From Enterococcus aquimarinus (lineage in GTDB: Bacteria; Bacillota; Bacilli; Lactobacillales; Enterococcaceae), in assembly GCF_001885765.1 (NCBI RefSeq), contig NZ_JXKD01000008.1:34063-98062 (forward strand): DNA of 64,000 bases, given 5' to 3'. The first letter of the stretch is position 1. Every line of letters begins with the position of its first letter. A model generated the notes under the pieces. That model saw nothing but the letters and a program-made list of their open reading frames with translations. It was not told the origin of the DNA and did not search any database. Below are positions 35,245 to 44,925 of the stretch, in pieces. Both the position numbers and the translations under genes were made by a program.

Positions 35245-36462
35245 TTACTCTGTTAATTTTTTGATTCGATAAGGTAAATAAATGAAAATAAACAGTCCGA
35301 CCACGCCAAAATAGGTACCTGTGACAATGAATCCTTGACGAACAGATGCCAGTGAGATCCCACCAATGATTCCAAAAATAAGGGCGCAAAGGCTCAGTAA
35401 CACGGTTAACAATTGACGTAAGGCTTTTTCTTTTTGTTTTTCTTGAATCGGATATAACTGAACCGTCGTAACATAGCGGAATTGTTGCGCTAACGGTAAT
35501 AATTGAAATCCAATCAAATAAAGAAATAAACTCCCAATCCCAAGCGCAAACCAAACATCATTCACAAAAAATAATAAGAGGCTACCAATGACTGTTAAAC
35601 GTAAATAGAGTCCACTGTACTCCGTTCCACGCACAAAATGGCGCGAAAATAAATAGAGATACGTATTTTCTTGTGTCACGGTAATGTTACGGAATACCCA
35701 GTCAAGCGATTTTCGGCGTTTAATCGTCCCTTGCATTTCAGGAACATCGGTAAATAAATGAATAAATTGATAGACCCGGCGCAAACGGGTTTGTTCTGCG
35801 TGGATGAAGGCTTCCCAATCAAGCGGCGCGTGCATCTTGACCCATAACCATTGATAAAAGAAAACTATTTGGAAAATGGCTAGCAAACTAGCCCAGACAT
35901 AAGAGCCAAAAATACTCACGCTTAAAATAGCTAGACTCACTACCGTCCAAAGAATCTTACTTTGTTGACGCAAGCCCTTCACATTCTGGAAAAAAGCTAA
36001 GCGTTGAATTAGTAAGTGACTTCCTTTTAAATTCCATAAGATAAAAATAAAGAAAATCGTACTCGAAAATGAGACGTTCCCCGTCGCAATCACGACTAGA
36101 GGCATCGCCATCGCTGTCGTGAGAATTAAAACCCCAAATGGCAAATAGCAACTATATATCAGCGCTTGATTTAAATACTTGCGCATTTGCGTTTCTTTTG
36201 GTAACAAAAAAATCCCATCGGCTCGCTGAATTAAACTAGCAAATTGACCGAAATACAACGTCAAAAACAAAAAAAGAACAACGATGATTTTCCCAAGCGG
36301 ATACGGAGAAGGCAATGTTTTGAGTAATCCTGAGTAATAAAAGCCCAATCCGCCGAGTAAAAAAGTCATCGTAAAGGCAAAGTGATCATTAAAAACATAT
36401 TTTAAATAGCGCTGCATTCGCCGTTGATGGTGGCGAACACGCTGTTGAAATAAATCGGTCAT
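35245..36462 (-). CDS. ecsB: EcsB, ABC transporter membrane subunit
   Basis: The 405-residue protein has about nine hydrophobic segments and the EcsB features YLKYVFNDHFAFTMTFLLGG and LIQRADGIFLLPKETQM. Ecs is needed for full function of the site-2 protease RasP and for competence and protein secretion in B. subtilis. The transported substrate is still debated. It lies 2 bp after ecsA. Confidence 0.92.
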   Translation of the reverse strand: MTDLFQQRVRHHQRRMQRYLKYVFNDHFAFTMTFLLGGLGFYYSGLLKTLPSPYPLGKIIVVLFLFLTLYFGQFASLIQRADGIFLLPKETQMRKYLNQALIYSCYLPFGVLILTTAMAMPLVVIATGNVSFSSTIFFIFILWNLKGSHLLIQRLAFFQNVKGLRQQSKILWTVVSLAILSVSIFGSYVWASLLAIFQIVFFYQWLWVKMHAPLDWEAFIHAEQTRLRRVYQFIHLFTDVPEMQGTIKRRKSLDWVFRNITVTQENTYLYLFSRHFVRGTEYSGLYLRLTVIGSLLLFFVNDVWFALGIGSLFLYLIGFQLLPLAQQFRYVTTVQLYPIQEKQKEKALRQLLTVLLSLCALIFGIIGGISLASVRQGFIVTGTYFGVVGLFIFIYLPYRIKKLTE

Positions 36463-36464
36463 CC

Positions 36465-37193
36465 CTATGCCTCCTTCGTCAAGGCCAAATAGATATCATC
36501 TAGCGAAGCTTCTGGCAAGTCAAATTCCTGTTGCAAATCCGCAATCGTTCCTTGTGCCCGAATTTGACCTTCATGCAAAATAATGAACCGATCGCAATGT
36601 TGTTGCGCCGTCGCTAAGACGTGGGTTGACATTAAAATCGAGACACCTCGTTGTTTCATTTCGCCAAAGAGTTGTAACAAGGCATGAATGGCTAACGGAT
36701 CCAGTCCTAAAAAAGGTTCGTCGACAATTAGTAAACTTGGCTCCGTAATCAAGGCACATAAAATCATGACCTTTTGTTTCATCCCTTTTGAAAAATTAGC
36801 CGGAAACCAATCGATCCGATTTTCTAAACGAAAGACTTTCAATAAATTAGCCGCACGTTCCCTCGCCACTTCAGGCGCAATATCATAGGCCATCGCCGTA
36901 ATCTCAATGTGTTCTTTTAAGGTTAATTCTTCATAGAGAACCGGCGTTTCAGGAATATAGCCGATTTTTTGGCGATACGCTTGAGGATCTTTCTTTAAAC
37001 TTAACCCATCTAACGTAATCGTGCCGCTTTGTGGTTGCAATAAACCCATGATTTCTTTGATCGTCGTACTTTTTCCGGCACCGTTCAAGCCAATTAAACC
37101 GACTAACTCATGGTCATGAATTTCAAAACTAATATCTTTTAACACAGGGATTGGGCCGTAGCCACCTGTGACGTGTTGTAGCGTTAAGGTCAT
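36465..37193 (-). CDS. ecsA: EcsA, ABC transporter ATPase
   Basis: A 242-residue ATPase with Walker A GLNGAGKSTT, signature NFSKGMKQK (the S-x-G-M variant usual in EcsA) and Walker B LLIVDEPFLGLD. The ATG at 37193 follows GGAGG by 9 nt. Reading further upstream passes the promoter, so the shorter start is right. Confidence 0.94.
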   Translation of the reverse strand: MTLTLQHVTGGYGPIPVLKDISFEIHDHELVGLIGLNGAGKSTTIKEIMGLLQPQSGTITLDGLSLKKDPQAYRQKIGYIPETPVLYEELTLKEHIEITAMAYDIAPEVARERAANLLKVFRLENRIDWFPANFSKGMKQKVMILCALITEPSLLIVDEPFLGLDPLAIHALLQLFGEMKQRGVSILMSTHVLATAQQHCDRFIILHEGQIRAQGTIADLQQEFDLPEASLDDIYLALTKEA

Positions 37194-37224
37194 CGCTGTT
37201 TTCCTCCAAAAATTGATTGTTTTC

Positions 37225-37233
37225 ATTATACCA
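37225..37233 (-). promoter_or_regulatory. extended -10 promoter of ecsAB
   Basis: TGGTATAAT (minus strand) lies about 30 bp before the ecsA start. The -35 is poor, as usual for extended -10 promoters. Confidence 0.65.
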
Positions 37234-37344
37234 TGCTCAGAAAGAAAGAAGTACTACAAACCCGCGGCGTTTTGAGGGGACTTATCGACTTATCACCGCA
37301 ACATTTTTTTGACTTTATTTCGATAGAAGATAGACTACTCTACC

Positions 37345-37386
37345 GAAAACAGTCTCTTCACGAAGGGACATGAAGAGGCTGTTACG
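37345..37386 (-). terminator. terminator of the ABC exporter operon
   Basis: AACAGTCTCTTCA / TGAAGAGGCTGTT, 12 of 13 pairs Watson-Crick, about 50 bp past the exporter gene. Confidence 0.75.
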
Positions 37387-37433
37387 AACAGGCCGTAGCC
37401 TTTAGGTTATCGTTAAAATGGATATTTGCTTGT

Positions 37434-39314
37434 TTATTCGGCTTCTTCTGAAAATTGACTGTTATACAGATCGGCGTAGAACCCTTCTTTGGCCATCAGT
37501 ACATCATGGTTCCCCGTTTCGACAATCGAACCGTGGTTCATGACAATAATATTGCTTGCTTCACGAATCGTTGACAAGCGATGCGCCACCACAAAACTAG
37601 TGCGTTTTTCCAAAAGACGTTCCATTGCTCGCTGGATCAGATGCTCCGTACGCGTATCAACACTTGACGTCGCTTCGTCTAAAATCAACACATCCGGATT
37701 TGCTAAGAATGCCCGCGCAATGGTAATTAACTGGCGTTGACCTTGCGAAATATTCGACGCATCTTCATTTAAAACAGTGTCATACCCATTTGGGAGTTTC
37801 CGGACGAATTCATCCACGTGAGCCGCAGTTGCCGCTGCAATTACTTGCTCATGCGTCGCGTGCTCATTGCCGTACAAAATGTTGTCATAAATGGTTCCGG
37901 TAAAGAGCCAAGTATCTTGGAGCACCATCGAAAAATGACTGCGCAGTTCTTCACGGCTATAGTCACGAGTATCTTTTCCGTTATAGCGGATACTTCCTCC
38001 AGAAATATCATAAAAGCGTTCCAATAAGTTTATCAGCGTTGTTTTTCCTGCGCCTGTTGGTCCGACGATTGCAACCATCTCGCCTGGTTCAACATCTAAA
38101 CTAAAGTCGTTCATGAGTAGTTGCTTGTCATCGTAACCGAATTGCACATTTTCAAACGACACTTTATAAGGTGTCTGTTCTTTTACAGGCAATCCTGAAG
38201 GTTCGTCGTTCATTTCAGCTTCGTCAAGAATTTCAAAAATGCGTTCCGCCGAAGCAACGGTTGATTGAATGGTATTCATCAAACTTGCCAGTTGCGTAAT
38301 CGGTTGAGAGAATTGATTGGTGTACTGTAAGAAAGCTTGCACGTTCCCTAACGTCATCGTACCATTGGCTACTTTAATCCCACCGAGCACCGCCACAAAG
38401 ACGTAGCCGAGGTTTTTAATGAAATTCATTAACGGCATGATCATCGCGGAAATAAACTGAGCTTTCCAACCGGCTTGATATAATTTTTCGTTTTCGACTT
38501 CAAAAACTGCTTGATCCTCTGCTTCGTGGTTAAACGTTTTGACCACTGTATGCCCGCCGTAAGTTTCTTCCACTTGATTGTTGAGTAATCCTAAGCTCTT
38601 TTGTTGAGCGGCGAAGTATTTTTGCGAGCGCGGTGCGACGACCATTACGACAATTAAACTAAGTGGGACAGTGACCAGTGCGATGAGGGTTAACTGCCAA
38701 CTAATTGTCAGCATCATCCACAATACCCCGATAAACGTCACCGTACTTGTTAAAAATTGGGTAACGTTTTGTTGCAACGTACTCGCAATATTATCCATAT
38801 CATTAATAGCGCGTGACATAATATCACCATTTGAATGGGTATCAAAGTAGGAAATCGGCAGACGACTCATTTTTTCATCTAAATCTTTACGGAGTTCATA
38901 AACGGTTCGTTGCGATACACGCGTCATAATAAATTGTTGTCCAAAGTTAAAGACGGCTGACAAGAGATACAGCACAATGACAACCAAGATAATCTGAGCT
39001 ATCTTCTCAAAATCAATGGGGAAACGGGTGAGTTGTTCACCGGCTTGGATTTGTTTCATTCCGGCCATTACACCACTAAAAATTTCCGTCGTCGCTTTTC
39101 CGAGGATTTTCGGGGTTTGAATTTGAAAAATGACTGCCGTAATGGCTAACACAAAGACAAATCCGACGGCGATTAGACGACTAGACATATAGGCAAAGAG
39201 GCGCTTTACCGTGGCACCAAAGTTTTTTGGTTTCTCAACTTTCATTCCGATGCCTCGGCCCGGGCCACCGCCACCCATTGGTCCTGCTTGCGGTCGTTTT
39301 GCTTTTTCGCTCAT
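37434..39314 (-). CDS. heterodimeric ABC exporter subunit (multidrug type), catalytic Walker B half
   Basis: The 626-residue half-transporter has six transmembrane helices (about 40-340) and an ATPase domain. Walker A is GPTGAGKTT, Walker B VLILDEATSSVD carries the catalytic glutamate, and the signature is deviant, NISQGQRQL. The N-terminus is Gly/Pro-rich (PMGGGGPGRG). With its partner it forms an exporter of the EfrAB/LmrCD/BmrCD type for drugs or lipids. Its ATG overlaps the partner's stop by one base, with GAGGAGG upstream. Confidence 0.92.
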   Translation of the reverse strand: MSEKAKRPQAGPMGGGGPGRGIGMKVEKPKNFGATVKRLFAYMSSRLIAVGFVFVLAITAVIFQIQTPKILGKATTEIFSGVMAGMKQIQAGEQLTRFPIDFEKIAQIILVVIVLYLLSAVFNFGQQFIMTRVSQRTVYELRKDLDEKMSRLPISYFDTHSNGDIMSRAINDMDNIASTLQQNVTQFLTSTVTFIGVLWMMLTISWQLTLIALVTVPLSLIVVMVVAPRSQKYFAAQQKSLGLLNNQVEETYGGHTVVKTFNHEAEDQAVFEVENEKLYQAGWKAQFISAMIMPLMNFIKNLGYVFVAVLGGIKVANGTMTLGNVQAFLQYTNQFSQPITQLASLMNTIQSTVASAERIFEILDEAEMNDEPSGLPVKEQTPYKVSFENVQFGYDDKQLLMNDFSLDVEPGEMVAIVGPTGAGKTTLINLLERFYDISGGSIRYNGKDTRDYSREELRSHFSMVLQDTWLFTGTIYDNILYGNEHATHEQVIAAATAAHVDEFVRKLPNGYDTVLNEDASNISQGQRQLITIARAFLANPDVLILDEATSSVDTRTEHLIQRAMERLLEKRTSFVVAHRLSTIREASNIIVMNHGSIVETGNHDVLMAKEGFYADLYNSQFSEEAE

Positions 39315-41038
39315 TATAAGTCCTCCTCTCTCAATTGAGACGCGACAATTTCTCGATAAGTCTCATTCGTCGCTAACAATTCAGCATGTGTTCCTTGACC
39401 GACGACTTTCCCTTCATCAAGGACTAAGATGACGTCTGCGTCAATCACGGTACTGACGCGCTGGGCAACAATCACTAAGATTCCTTGGGTGACATCTTCT
39501 TTTAAGGCTTTTCGTAAATTCGCATCGGTTTTAAAATCTAACGCCGAGAAAGAATCATCGAAAATAAAGACATCCGCCGGTTTAACTAACGCACGGGCGA
39601 TGGCTAAGCGTTGTTTTTGGCCACCCGAAAAATTGCCGCCACCTTGTTCAACCCGACTATCTAAACCGTCCGGCAATGAAGCAACAAATTCTTCAGCTTG
39701 CGCCGTTCTTAACGCTTGCCAAATTTCTTCGTCCGTCGCGTGCTGGTTACCATACTGCATATTTTGACGAATCGTTCCCGAAAAGAGCACGGCTTTTTGT
39801 GGGACAAAGCCAATCAATTCGCGGACATTTTTTTGAGTGAGCTGGGTAATATTTTTCCCATTCAGCTTAATTTCGCCACTTTCAATATCATATAAACGGG
39901 GAATCAAATTCACGAGTGTCGTTTTCCCTGAACCTGTCCCACCGATAATCGCCACCATTTGGCCGGATGTCGCCTCAAATGAGACATCTTCCAGCGTTCG
40001 TTTTTCGGCCCCATCATAACGATAATCGACTTGATTAAACGAAAGGGTTGCCGCAGCACCTTGACGGGTTACAACTTGTGGTTCAACTGGGTCTAAAACG
40101 TCGACTTCTCCTTCTAAAATCTCGTTAATCCGCTTGGCAGAGGCTTGCGCTCTTGGAACCATCACAAAAATCATCGCTAACATCATGAAACTAAATAAAA
40201 TTTGCATCGCGTAGGTCATAAACGCAATTAAATTACCGACTTCTAATTGCATATCGGCAATATATTGTGCGCCAAACCACGTAATGGCAATATTCGTTCC
40301 ACTCATAATTAAGGTCATCATGGGCATCATACTCGAAACAATCGTATTCACTTTAATCGCTGTATTGGTGTAATCCATACTCGCATCATCAAAGCGTTTT
40401 TCTTCATAAGCTGTTTTATTGAAAGCGCGAATCACTCGAACTCCCGTTAAATTCTCACGAAAAATTAAGTTCAAACGGTCTGTTTTTTCTTGCATACTTT
40501 TAAATAAAGGGACTGAGAAATACATGATAACCCCAATTAGAACCATCATAATTGGCACAACAACTAAGAATATTTTCGTTAGTTGGGCATCTTTTTGGTA
40601 AGCTAAAATACTGGCACCAATTAAGGTGATGGGCGCATTGATCATCATGCGCAAAAACATTTGCGTTACTAAGGCCACTTGGTTAATATCATTGGTCGTC
40701 CGGTTAATTAAAGAAGCTGTCCCATATTTATCAAACATCTTCGTAGAGGAGTGTTCGACTTTTTGGTAGACCTCCGTTCGAAGTTTCCGACCTAACTGTT
40801 GGGATTCTTTCGTCGCAAAATAGGTGTTCCCTACCGCTGCGAGAATGCTAATCAACGAAAAACCCAACATGAAAATCCCTGTGCGCCAAATATAAGGAAT
40901 ATCACCTGTTGCCACTCCGTTATTAATAATATTTGCTGTTAAATTTGGCAAATAGAGTTCTGAAACCACTTGAACGACCATAAATAAGACCGCCATGATT
41001 GCAGAAACAACAGAGACTCGTTTCACTAATTTAATCAT
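39314..41038 (-). CDS. heterodimeric ABC exporter subunit with degenerate Walker B
   Basis: This 574-residue half-transporter has six helices and an ATPase domain. Walker A is GGTGSGKTT and the signature a canonical NFSGGQKQR. The Walker B end reads FIFDDSFSALD: the catalytic glutamate is replaced by aspartate. This matches the degenerate site of heterodimeric exporters, completed by the NISQGQ signature of the partner. I start at the ATG at 41038; AAGGAAA is 7-9 nt upstream. An ATG at 41045 has too little spacing. It overlaps the TetR gene by 8 nt. Confidence 0.92.
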   Translation of the reverse strand: MIKLVKRVSVVSAIMAVLFMVVQVVSELYLPNLTANIINNGVATGDIPYIWRTGIFMLGFSLISILAAVGNTYFATKESQQLGRKLRTEVYQKVEHSSTKMFDKYGTASLINRTTNDINQVALVTQMFLRMMINAPITLIGASILAYQKDAQLTKIFLVVVPIMMVLIGVIMYFSVPLFKSMQEKTDRLNLIFRENLTGVRVIRAFNKTAYEEKRFDDASMDYTNTAIKVNTIVSSMMPMMTLIMSGTNIAITWFGAQYIADMQLEVGNLIAFMTYAMQILFSFMMLAMIFVMVPRAQASAKRINEILEGEVDVLDPVEPQVVTRQGAAATLSFNQVDYRYDGAEKRTLEDVSFEATSGQMVAIIGGTGSGKTTLVNLIPRLYDIESGEIKLNGKNITQLTQKNVRELIGFVPQKAVLFSGTIRQNMQYGNQHATDEEIWQALRTAQAEEFVASLPDGLDSRVEQGGGNFSGGQKQRLAIARALVKPADVFIFDDSFSALDFKTDANLRKALKEDVTQGILVIVAQRVSTVIDADVILVLDEGKVVGQGTHAELLATNETYREIVASQLREEDL

Positions 41039-41702
41039 GTTCATTTTCCTTTCTGGCACCTTTTTTCAGCCATTGTATTTTGAGCGCAAATTGCTCCTTC
41101 ATTGTGTCAAGGGAAACGTTCGCCGACTCTTCTTGCTGCCGACAGCCTTCCGCAATGGTCGAAAAAAGAAGATGCATCAACAGTTTGAATAACAAAATCA
41201 ACTCGTCATCATTTTGAACATTCAACGAAGCTTGATTGACGACTCGGACTAATTCTTGCTGGTTTTTTTCGCGCTCATGACTGTGAAATGCTGCGTGATG
41301 GCCCTCTTTTTTTTCCAAACAAGGAATGACGCGTTGAAACCCATGCGAATCCATGTTTAAAAAAAGATGGCGAAAGAACGACCGATTCTCTCCTTCAAAC
41401 ACTTCAGGCAATAAACGCAGAAAATAATCTTCCACTCCGGCAAATAAATCCCCGTCTTTGTCTTCGATCGTTTGAATTAAATAACGATGCCCACTTCTTT
41501 TTAGCGTTTGGAAGTAATAATAGTACAAGTCCTCTTTATCCCTAAAATATTGGTAAAAACTACCACGAGAGATATCAGCCATGCGAATCACCTTGGCAAT
41601 CGAGGCTTCGTTTAAGCCCGCTTGCGAGAATTCCTGAGCCGCGGCTTTTAAAATTCGTTGTTGCTTTTCTTTTGGTAAATTAAAAAACGTTTCTGTTGGC
41701 AC
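41031..41702 (-). CDS. TetR-family transcriptional repressor
   Basis: 223 residues: an N-terminal HTH (about 12-58, LNEASIAKVIRMADISRGSFYQYFRDK is the classical TetR helix-turn-helix) and an all-helical ligand domain. The start is a GTG at 41702 with AGGAGG 8 nt upstream. It is the first gene of the exporter operon. Two matching palindromes overlap the promoter, so it most likely represses its own transcription and that of the exporter, released by a drug-like ligand. Confidence 0.93.
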   Translation of the reverse strand: MPTETFFNLPKEKQQRILKAAAQEFSQAGLNEASIAKVIRMADISRGSFYQYFRDKEDLYYYYFQTLKRSGHRYLIQTIEDKDGDLFAGVEDYFLRLLPEVFEGENRSFFRHLFLNMDSHGFQRVIPCLEKKEGHHAAFHSHEREKNQQELVRVVNQASLNVQNDDELILLFKLLMHLLFSTIAEGCRQQEESANVSLDTMKEQFALKIQWLKKGARKENEHD

Positions 41703-41722
41703 ATCTCATTCCTCCTAACCAA

Positions 41723-41758
41723 AACATGACACCTTGTCATATGACATGGTGTCATGTT
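41723..41758 (-). promoter_or_regulatory. TetR operator: two tandem palindromes
   Basis: A 36-bp near-perfect palindrome (one mismatch per half) is built from two copies of TGACA-N3-TGTCA, at 41727-41739 and 41742-41754, 15 bp apart. It covers the -10 and the start of transcription. Two TetR dimers could bind side by side. Confidence 0.8.
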
Positions 41759-41782
41759 ACTACTTCTCTCGATAAATTTCAA
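41754..41782 (-). promoter_or_regulatory. promoter of the tetR-exporter operon
   Basis: TTGAAA (41777-41782) and TAACAT (41754-41759) on the minus strand, spacer 17 bp, with the operator over the -10. Confidence 0.8.
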
Positions 41783-42149
41783 GTGTGCAACATTCAAAAA
41801 TCTTCTAAAAGCTGCCGAATCCTTATGACTGTCGTCTTCTCAGATGATGACGCGAGAGAACTACTGGATTTTTGTTAAATATTCGGTGAGCGCATTGGGT
41901 AACGCTAGTCAAACTTGTTTCACGGCTTTCCTAAAGCTCGCTGACTTCCGATGCTTCAGAGTATCTGTAATCGAAAAAATAGTCTGACGATTATTTGATG
42001 ATTCTTCGAGAAAATCTATTTGTTTTTCTTACTATTTCTTGTGTTTCCGCGCTTTCTCCTTTTCCTCTTTTAGGTATTTTATGGTAAACTAACGAATGGA
42101 AAGTCAAATCAAACGGACTTGTATTGATTGAGAGGAGAGAGAATCTTAC
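41783..42149. other. intergenic region before def
   Basis: About 370 bp. A plus-strand extended -10, TGGTAAACT (42086-42094), may drive def. I see no other defined feature. Confidence 0.35.
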
Positions 42150-42713
42150 ATGATTACGATGAAAGATATTATTCGTGAAGGGCATCCCATTTTGCGAGAA
42201 ACCGCTCAGCCGGTTGCTTTTCCTTTAAGTGAGGAAGATATCACCTTAGGACAAAAAATGTTAGAATTTTTGGAAAATAGCCAAGATCCGGTGAAAGCCG
42301 AAGAATTAGCATTACGTGGGGGCGTTGGGTTAGCAGCACCGCAATTAGCGATTCCCAAACGAATCATCGCGGTTTTAATCCCCAGTAATGATCCCGAAAA
42401 ACCAGAACCCGTTGTGCGCGAGGTCTTGTATAACCCTAAAATTGTGAGTCACTCAGTGCAAGAAGCTTGTTTAGGCGATGGAGAAGGCTGTTTGTCAGTG
42501 GATCGTGACGTTCCTGGCTATGTCATTCGTCCAGCACGCATTACGGTCGCTTATACGAATGCGGCCGGTGAAAGCAAGAAAATGCGCTTTAAAAACTATA
42601 GCGCGATTGTTCTCCAACATGAAGTGGATCACCTCAACGGGATTATGTTTTATGATCATATCAATACAGACAATCCTTTTGCCTTAAGACCAGATGTATT
42701 GGTGATTGAATAA
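42150..42713 (+). CDS. def: peptide deformylase
   Basis: The 187-residue enzyme removes the formyl group from nascent proteins. Its three motifs are [13 protein letters not shown] (metal Cys) and QHEVDHLNG (metal His pair and catalytic Glu). The inserted loop ([15 protein letters not shown]) makes it the longer Gram-positive type 2 enzyme, as in E. faecalis. The start ATG begins [11 protein letters not shown], matching the family. GAGGAGAGAG lies about 12 nt upstream. Confidence 0.97.
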   Translation: MITMKDIIREGHPILRETAQPVAFPLSEEDITLGQKMLEFLENSQDPVKAEELALRGGVGLAAPQLAIPKRIIAVLIPSNDPEKPEPVVREVLYNPKIVSHSVQEACLGDGEGCLSVDRDVPGYVIRPARITVAYTNAAGESKKMRFKNYSAIVLQHEVDHLNGIMFYDHINTDNPFALRPDVLVIE

Positions 42714-42734
42714 TCCGCGTTTAAGTACAAATCA

Positions 42735-42773
42735 ACCAAAAAAGCTGAAGCAGTGATTGCTTCAGCTTTTTTG
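42735..42773. terminator. bidirectional terminator between def and the M20 gene
   Basis: CCAAAAAAGCTGAAGC / GCTTCAGCTTTTTTGG, a 16-bp perfect stem between two converging genes. Confidence 0.92.
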
Positions 42774-42785
42774 GTCGATTTTTGC

Positions 42786-43997
42786 TTAATTCCCTTTTGC
42801 TAAACTAGCTTGATGTTCTTCTTTAATTGTTGCAAGTAGCTCTGGTTGTTCAATTAAATCAAGGGCTGTTTTGGCTAATAACTCCGCTGCAATGCCAATG
42901 GAATTTAATCCTTTTGGACTACGAGCCGCTGCTTTAAATTCGATTGAATGTCCGGCAATGTAGTCATCTGAAATGGAAACGGTCGGTTGGATTGTTGGGA
43001 TGACTTGACTGACATTCCCCACATCCGAAGAACCCAGGCTTTGCTTTTTGACTTCAACGATTTCGTCTGCTGGAACGCCTGCTGCTTGGGCATGACTGAA
43101 GAATACTTCATCAAAGGCATCGGTTACGATGATATCATCCACCGAGTTTTGGAACAATCCAAATTCATAAGTGGCACCCGTTGCGAGCGCAGCTGCTTTC
43201 ACGATATTTTCGACTTTTGCATAAACGTCATTTAACGTCGCACGATTGGCAGCGCGTAAGTAAAAGCGCGCAGACGCAAAATCAGGAACAACATTCGCTG
43301 CCACACCACCATTTGTGATAATGCCATGAATATTAACGTCTTTTGGTAAATGAAGACGAAGCGCATTAATGCTATTGAAGACTTGGATGACCGCTTCTAA
43401 AGCATTCACGCCTTTTTCTGGTGCGCCGGCTGCATGACTCGCTACCCCATAAAACTTAATATCAACGGGATCATTCGCTAAGCCTGTTGACGTTTTTGCA
43501 TAACGATGACCTGGATGAACACATAGCGCGGCATCGACATCATCAAAGAATCCTTCACGAACAAAACTCGCTTTTGAGGACCCATTTTCGCCACCTTCTT
43601 CACCCGGCGTTCCGTAAACCCGAATTTCGCCACCTGTTTCATCAATGACTTGCTTCAAAGCACTGGCTGCAAGAGCGGAATAGTTTCCAAATAAATTATG
43701 ACCACAGGCATGACCAATGCCTGGAAGGGCGTCATATTCCGCTAAAAAGGAAAGGGTCGGTCCGGCTTTTTCAGACTTGTAACGAGCATCAAATCCTGTG
43801 TGATGACCCGCGACATCTTTTGTCACTTCAAATCCTTCTTTTTTCAGTTGATCAATCAAGACCTGGGATGAATAGACTTCATAGTTACTGACTTCCGGAT
43901 GTTCATGAATGTCAATAGCTAACTGTTGATACGTTGGTAAGCTTTCTTTAATAAAAGCTTCAATTACCTCATGTTTTGTTTGTATTGCTGTTGTCAT
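42786..43997 (-). CDS. M20D-family amidohydrolase of the met operon
   Basis: The 403-residue protein has the M20D metal motif EYDALPGIGHACGHN and the general-base Glu in TPGEEGGENG. LCVHPGHRY holds further ligands. It ends the metNIQ operon controlled by a methionine T-box, so its natural substrate is probably an N-acyl-methionine or a methionine conjugate imported by MetNIQ. I take the ATG at 43997, with GGAGC 8 nt upstream. Close relative of the M20 enzyme at 26424-27608. Confidence 0.88.
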   Translation of the reverse strand: MTTAIQTKHEVIEAFIKESLPTYQQLAIDIHEHPEVSNYEVYSSQVLIDQLKKEGFEVTKDVAGHHTGFDARYKSEKAGPTLSFLAEYDALPGIGHACGHNLFGNYSALAASALKQVIDETGGEIRVYGTPGEEGGENGSSKASFVREGFFDDVDAALCVHPGHRYAKTSTGLANDPVDIKFYGVASHAAGAPEKGVNALEAVIQVFNSINALRLHLPKDVNIHGIITNGGVAANVVPDFASARFYLRAANRATLNDVYAKVENIVKAAALATGATYEFGLFQNSVDDIIVTDAFDEVFFSHAQAAGVPADEIVEVKKQSLGSSDVGNVSQVIPTIQPTVSISDDYIAGHSIEFKAAARSPKGLNSIGIAAELLAKTALDLIEQPELLATIKEEHQASLAKGN

Positions 43998-44043
43998 AAC
44001 CAATCGCTCCTTTTCTTCACCTATTAACCTATAACCCTAGTTA

Positions 44044-44904
44044 TTATTTTTTACCGAATGTTTCCCAAGCTGGAATACTTGAACCTTTGGATGTTTCTTC
44101 GATGACTTTAATCGTTTCATCCGTTTGATAAGCGGCAACAATTTTTTGATAAATATCATTATCCGCGTCTTCTGCTCTAGTAGCGATGATATTCACATAC
44201 GGACGAGACTTTTCATCAACCGGCTCTAAATAAATCGCATCATTGGCAGGGATGTAACCAGCATCCACAGCCATTCCGCTATTGATAACCGAAACAGTTA
44301 CGTCTTGTAAAGCACGCGCCGTTTGTGCGGCATCTAATTCAACAATTTCTAAATTCAATGGGTTATCCGTAATATCTGAAACCGTTGGTGCTTGTTGTTT
44401 CGCTTCATCAACTGTGAGAAGTCCAGCTGATTGTAGTAAAATCAAGGCACGGCCGCCATTGGTCACATCATTTGGAATGGCAACTTTATCGCCCTCTTTT
44501 AATTCTGCGATATCACTGATTTTTTCAGAATAAATGCCTAATGGTGCATTGACCGTATTCCCGATTGAAACCAAATCTGTTTCGTGTTCCTCGTTAAAAT
44601 TATCTAAGAAAAATTGATGTTGGAATGAATTCAAATCAATATCGCCACTCGCTAACGCTGTATTCGGTTGACTATAATCGGTAAATTGTACGTATTCCAA
44701 ATCAATGCCTTCGTCTTTCAAACGAGCTTGGACGCTATCCCAGACGTCGGTGTCTGCACCGATAATGCCAAGTTTAACGGTCGTACGTTCTTGTTCACTT
44801 GTTTGCCCTGCTGCACTAACACCTGTTTCGTCATTTTTGCCACAACCTGTTGCTAAAACCAATAAAGCAACAGCTGCTAAACCAACTGATAAATATTTTT
44901 TCAT
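44044..44904 (-). CDS. metQ: methionine ABC transporter substrate-binding lipoprotein
   Basis: The roughly 286-residue NlpA/MetQ-type protein has a lipoprotein signal ending LVLATGCGKN. The mature domain shows the MetQ pattern VKLGIIGADTDVWDSV, NSFQHQFFLDNF and GYIPANDAIYLEP. It binds methionine (or its derivatives) outside the cell. I take the second ATG (44904), 8 nt from AGAGGGGG; the first is only 2 nt from it. Confidence 0.94.
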   Translation of the reverse strand: MKKYLSVGLAAVALLVLATGCGKNDETGVSAAGQTSEQERTTVKLGIIGADTDVWDSVQARLKDEGIDLEYVQFTDYSQPNTALASGDIDLNSFQHQFFLDNFNEEHETDLVSIGNTVNAPLGIYSEKISDIAELKEGDKVAIPNDVTNGGRALILLQSAGLLTVDEAKQQAPTVSDITDNPLNLEIVELDAAQTARALQDVTVSVINSGMAVDAGYIPANDAIYLEPVDEKSRPYVNIIATRAEDADNDIYQKIVAAYQTDETIKVIEETSKGSSIPAWETFGKK

Positions 44905-44925
44905 TTTCATTTCCCCCTCTATTGT

